This document shows positions 32,295-34,960 of a stretch of 34,960 nt of DNA, one piece after another. The stretch's first letter is position 1, and every line of letters starts with the position of its first letter. The notes under the pieces are model-generated. The model did no database searches, was not told the origin of the DNA, and saw only the letters and a list, made by a program, of their open reading frames with translations. Source of the DNA: an uncultured Clostridia bacterium (GTDB lineage Bacteria > Bacillota > Clostridia > Christensenellales > Pumilibacteraceae); contig CAMWMF010000021.1 in the NCBI GenBank assembly GCA_947175335.1, positions 1 to 34,960 on the forward strand. The letters run 5' to 3'. The translations under genes were made by a program, and so were the position numbers.

Positions 32295-32323
32295 ATTGTA
32301 CTGTGAATATATAATTCCGTCAA
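32295..32323 (-). promoter_or_regulatory. leaderless promoter of the HelD-like gene
   Basis: Minus strand: TTGACG (32323-32318), 17 bp, TACAAT (32300-32295). Seven nt (TAAAGTT) separate the -10 box from the ATG at 32287. An in-frame TTG at 32323 is part of the -35 box and so is not a start. Confidence 0.8.
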
Positions 32324-32401
32324 GTATTTTGGTGGTTAGTAGAAATTAATACGTCAGTAAAGCAATTATTACATACAAACCAATAGCGTAAAAGTTTCTT
32401 G

Positions 32402-32425
32402 CCTACTTCTTTTCAAAGAAGTAGG
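32402..32425. repeat. perfect hairpin after the radical SAM gene
   Basis: 11-bp arms CCTACTTCTTT (32402-32412) and AAAGAAGTAGG (32415-32425) with only TC between them. No T run follows, so it looks more like a small repeat or an RNA-stabilising hairpin than a terminator. A TTCGGAATTA fragment links it to the stop codon. Confidence 0.7.
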
Positions 32426-32432
32426 TTCCGAA

Positions 32433-33272
32433 TTAAAAGTCGGGCGTGTACTTTTTATCGGCGGACGAAAACTCTTGAATATATCCGTTGGTAAAGCCGA
32501 GCTTTTGCGCGTGCTGGACGACCAGCTTGTACTCTATCTTGCGCAAGCGCTTTGTCGGTTCGCCCACGCCGTTGGGCGTAAACTGGCTCATAAGCGAAAT
32601 AACGGTGTCCGAGCCCAAACAGCTCTTTATTGTATCTAATACCGCAATGGAGTTTTTCACCTGCTCGGGCAAAACCAAGTGCCGCACGATAAGCCCGCGC
32701 TTCAATATCCTTTGCCCGTCCTTTTCCTCCCAAACGTCTTGTATATTTTCCCTCATTCTTTGCAGCGCCTTTACCGCTACGTCAAAGTAATCGGGCGCAC
32801 GAGAAAGGCTTGAAGCCAAAGCGCTGTCCGCATACTTAAAATCGGCAAGGAACACATCGGTAAACGCGCTTGCTCTATCCACAGCTTTTACCGTTTCGTA
32901 CCCCGAAGTGTTATATATGAAAGTATGTTCATGTTCGCATATGGGCAATGCTCGCTCGATTGCGGTCAAGTAATGCGATGGCGTGACCAAATCTATGGGA
33001 TGCTGCGCGCGGTCGAACAATGCGGCAAGCTCTTTGTCGGAATATTCCTCACCCGCTTTGCCGCGGCTTATTTTGTAATTTTGACAGTACGAACAGCCGA
33101 GCGCACACCCGCCGAAAAATACGGCGGTAACCTCGCTGCCTAGGCAGGGCTCCTCGTACGTAAAGTTATCTATTACTTTGGCTATGCGCGCGTACTTACC
33201 GCCGCCGCAAAGCCCTATCTTTCCGTTATCGCGGTCGGCGCCGCAGCCGCGCGGGCAATCGTAACACTTCAT
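32433..33272 (-). CDS. PflX-type radical SAM protein
   Basis: A 279-residue radical SAM enzyme of the PflX group (pyruvate-formate-lyase-activase-like, function unproven). The N-terminal Cys cluster is C3, C6, C10 and C22 (CYDCPRGCGADR, GLCGG). The SAM [4Fe-4S] motif is C56-ALG-C60-SY-C63, followed by N and Y residues typical of activases. Mid-protein FLADFKYAD and RHLVLP strands are family features. Its ATG overlaps the stop of the DUF2726 gene by ATGA, so the two are translated together. The TAA stop begins a TAATTCGGAA repeat fragment. Confidence 0.9.
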   Translation of the reverse strand: MKCYDCPRGCGADRDNGKIGLCGGGKYARIAKVIDNFTYEEPCLGSEVTAVFFGGCALGCSYCQNYKISRGKAGEEYSDKELAALFDRAQHPIDLVTPSHYLTAIERALPICEHEHTFIYNTSGYETVKAVDRASAFTDVFLADFKYADSALASSLSRAPDYFDVAVKALQRMRENIQDVWEEKDGQRILKRGLIVRHLVLPEQVKNSIAVLDTIKSCLGSDTVISLMSQFTPNGVGEPTKRLRKIEYKLVVQHAQKLGFTNGYIQEFSSADKKYTPDF

Positions 33273-33844
33273 TTCAGTATCGCTTTGAGTACAGTTTTTT
33301 GCACGGTCTTAAAGCTTAAATCGCCGTCCTGCCAAAACGTGACCAGTGGGATTTTTGCCGCCGAGCAAATTGCCGCAACCTTGGCGTCGCGGTCCTGCCT
33401 GTCGGCGCGAAGGTGCGACCTGTCGTTGAGCTCGACCAGCAGCAGCGGCGCAAACGTGTCCTTGTCCACAAAGCAGTAATCGCACACGCGGAACAGCTCA
33501 CTGCGATAGGAAGTATTTGTCTTTTTTTCAATAACACTGTTCAGCGCGACCTGCGGAATAACCTCGTATTTTTCGGGCTTAATTTCGCGCAGCAGCTGCA
33601 AAAAGTTATATTCGGGGCGTGTTATCATAACGCCCTTGCGCTCGTACTTACTGTTGAGCTTGATTTTTTCCTTGGGCTTGTGGAAAATAGCTACAAGGCA
33701 CAAAATCATCAGCCCAACGCTGACCAAGGTCATTATCCAGAACGTGTCCTCATGAAAATTCCGAAAAAACGGCATAAGGCTGAACGCAAAAAGCGTCAGC
33801 CCGACAAAAAAGAATATTATGTATACGCCTTTTCTGAACTTCAT
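33269..33844 (-). CDS. DUF2726 protein with two N-terminal TM segments
   Basis: A 191-residue protein. Two TM segments (about 8-26 and 34-54) are followed by a restriction-endonuclease-like DUF2726 domain. Core elements are ELFRVCDYCFVDKDTFAPLLLVELND, where D...E of the D-(E/D)xK-like fold is recognisable, then DRQDRDAKVAAICSAAKIPLV. It may act as a membrane-tethered nuclease, but no activity is established for the family. GGGA lies close to the ATG. It is coupled to the radical SAM gene. Confidence 0.85.
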   Translation of the reverse strand: MKFRKGVYIIFFFVGLTLFAFSLMPFFRNFHEDTFWIMTLVSVGLMILCLVAIFHKPKEKIKLNSKYERKGVMITRPEYNFLQLLREIKPEKYEVIPQVALNSVIEKKTNTSYRSELFRVCDYCFVDKDTFAPLLLVELNDRSHLRADRQDRDAKVAAICSAAKIPLVTFWQDGDLSFKTVQKTVLKAILK

Positions 33845-33910
33845 AAATCCCTACGACCGGATATAAATAAAAAATATACGATATAAATTGCGGTCAAGAT
33901 TTTTCAATCA

Positions 33911-33943
33911 TAATTCCGAATTCATAATTCCGAATTCCGAATT
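33911..33943. repeat. AATTCCGAATT-type repeat between jag and DUF2726
   Basis: Near-identical to 3192-3224 and 8040-8073. Here it sits about 9 bp beyond the jag stop instead of forming it. Confidence 0.8.
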
Positions 33944-33951
33944 GAATAAAA

Positions 33952-34830
33952 TCATTTCTTAGGTATTATTACGATATATCTGTACGGCTCTTTGCCCTCG
34001 GACATGGTGGTCACTCGCTCGTCGTCCGTCAGTGCGTTGTGAATGGTGCGACGGTCTATGCGCTCCATAGGCTCGAGCTTGATTTTACGGTGCTTGGACG
34101 CGCACTCGTTTGCGCGGCGCTTAGCCATTGCCGTAAGCGACGCGGCACGACGCTTGCGGTAGCCGTTGCAGTCGGCAACAATAGTTACGTGCTGTTTTTC
34201 CGCGCGACCCAAAGTTTCGGCAAGGAATGATATTGCGGACAGCGTTTCGCCATGCCTACCGATAAGTAGCGAATCGTCGCCGGCAGGTGCTGTTATCGAT
34301 ACGTCGCCGTTGTCTTCTCCTTCAACCGTCGCTTCGGCAAAGCCCATTTTTTGAACAAGCTCGGTTATAAACTCGGTAGCTTTGGCTACGGCTTGCTTTG
34401 CTTCCTCGCTGTTATGCGCGGGACGGGGCTCGACGTTTTCGGCTTTTTTATTTTCCGCCTTACTTACGGGTGTAGCGGGCTCTTTTTTTGCCTTTTGCTC
34501 GTTGCTCTTTTGCTTGGGCGCAGTCGGCTTATCGGACTTAGCGGCCGTCGGCTTTTCGACTTTTTTGGTTTCCTGTTCGGGCTCAGCCTTTTTTTCCGTT
34601 TCGGGCTTTTGCGCGGACTGTTCTACCGCTTCATTCTTTGCCTTGGGCGCGGGAGCCTGTTCTTTTTGTTGTTCATCTTCGCGCTCTAAGGTAAGGCGAA
34701 CCTTCGCCTTGCGGAACAAGCCGCCCGGTTCGAGTATTTCCACCTGAACTTCGTCAAGGCTTGCGCCCAGCTCGGCAAGGCCTTGCTTAATGGCGTCGTC
34801 CACTTTTTTTGCGGTAACTTCAATTGTCAC
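33952..34830 (-). CDS. jag: Jag/KhpB (EloR) RNA-binding protein
   Basis: A 292-residue protein tied to cell elongation and normally encoded just after yidC. Residues 1-52 are the Jag-N domain (ending GGLFRKAKVRLTLE). A disordered Lys/Glu/Ala/Pro-rich linker of about 85 residues follows. Then come a KH domain with the GRHGETLSAISFLAE loop (about 193-207) and a C-terminal R3H domain (ERIDRRTIHNAL). The start is GTG 34830 with an AGGTAGG site 5-7 nt upstream. The partner yidC is not seen before the window ends. The linker is longer than in Bacillus Jag. Confidence 0.92.
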   Translation of the reverse strand: MTIEVTAKKVDDAIKQGLAELGASLDEVQVEILEPGGLFRKAKVRLTLEREDEQQKEQAPAPKAKNEAVEQSAQKPETEKKAEPEQETKKVEKPTAAKSDKPTAPKQKSNEQKAKKEPATPVSKAENKKAENVEPRPAHNSEEAKQAVAKATEFITELVQKMGFAEATVEGEDNGDVSITAPAGDDSLLIGRHGETLSAISFLAETLGRAEKQHVTIVADCNGYRKRRAASLTAMAKRRANECASKHRKIKLEPMERIDRRTIHNALTDDERVTTMSEGKEPYRYIVIIPKK

Positions 34831-34960
34831 TGTATACCTACCTTTTGCCGATTGGCAAATTATTTTTTAGACACGATGGTTAAGTGGTGCGGGCAAGATT
34901 GCGTAGGCAATTTGCGGGAGACGAACACAATAGGTTGCGCTCGTAGCGGCGCTACGTGCG
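34831..34960. other. window end, unassigned, with a small hairpin
   Basis: About 130 bp upstream of jag. Several short frames are open but none shows a recognisable YidC C-terminus. A CGTAGC/GCTACG hairpin lies at 34942-34956, close to the end. This may be intergenic or a repeat at which the assembly stops. Confidence 0.5.

Noticed and set aside
34831-34960. The C-terminus of YidC upstream of jag
   Set aside because: yidC is expected there from known synteny, but no frame shows a hydrophobic or otherwise recognisable YidC end.

Overview
The window reads as a chromosomal segment of a Bacillota (Firmicutes) genome, most likely an uncultured Clostridia-type lineage. This rests on the gene set (WalJ-type metallo-hydrolase linked to rlmH, Jag/KhpB, HelD-like helicase, YugP-type zinc peptidase, PflX-type radical SAM protein, two-subunit class I fumarase, several CPBP proteases) and on very clean sigma-A promoters with 17-bp spacers. 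The taxonomic level is inference. I see no phage genes, transposases or CRISPR arrays.

Layout. 1-1.75 kb: murC (+) converges on a small membrane protein. 1.85-6.54 kb: a minus-strand run, walJ-like > CPBP > CPBP > rlmH > M14 peptidase > tadA, with several overlapping stops and starts. 6.6-9.4 kb: fumarase alpha and beta, then an M29 aminopeptidase (+). 9.4-10.8 kb: two paralogous zinc-ribbon membrane proteins and a small XRE regulator whose palindromes sit in the promoter of one of them. 10.8-13.2 kb: rtcB > unknown > CPBP (-). 13.2-13.6 kb: an array of small hairpins, a terminator and an initiator tRNA. 13.9-21.5 kb: one gene for a 2,517-residue membrane-anchored repeat protein with its own promoter and terminator. 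21.6-26.3 kb: asparaginase/Nudix operon, two divergent unknown genes, a second XRE regulator with a pentapeptide tail, and a YugP-type peptidase. 26.4-34.8 kb: CDF transporter > mnmA, small membrane protein, htrA > small protein, HelD-like helicase, DUF2726 > PflX-type radical SAM, and jag.

Most genes are housekeeping: cell wall, tRNA/rRNA modification, RNA repair, proteolysis, metal transport and transcription recycling. The main novelty candidates are these. (1) The giant protein is built of about six or seven diverged ~200-residue beta-rich modules. (2) At least five genes have a near-consensus promoter whose -10 box lies 6-8 nt before the ATG and lack a Shine-Dalgarno, which predicts leaderless mRNAs. 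(3) The initiator tRNA has a U1:U72 end and an extra A in the T-stem. (4) mnmA has no ATG/GTG/TTG start where one is expected. (5) A hairpin array has constant TGAAAT/ATTTCA spacers that switch orientation at its centre. (6) A TAATTCGG-type repeat repeatedly supplies a gene's stop codon. (7) A regulator has 17 consecutive pentapeptides ending in Gly. All were read by eye, without any database search.
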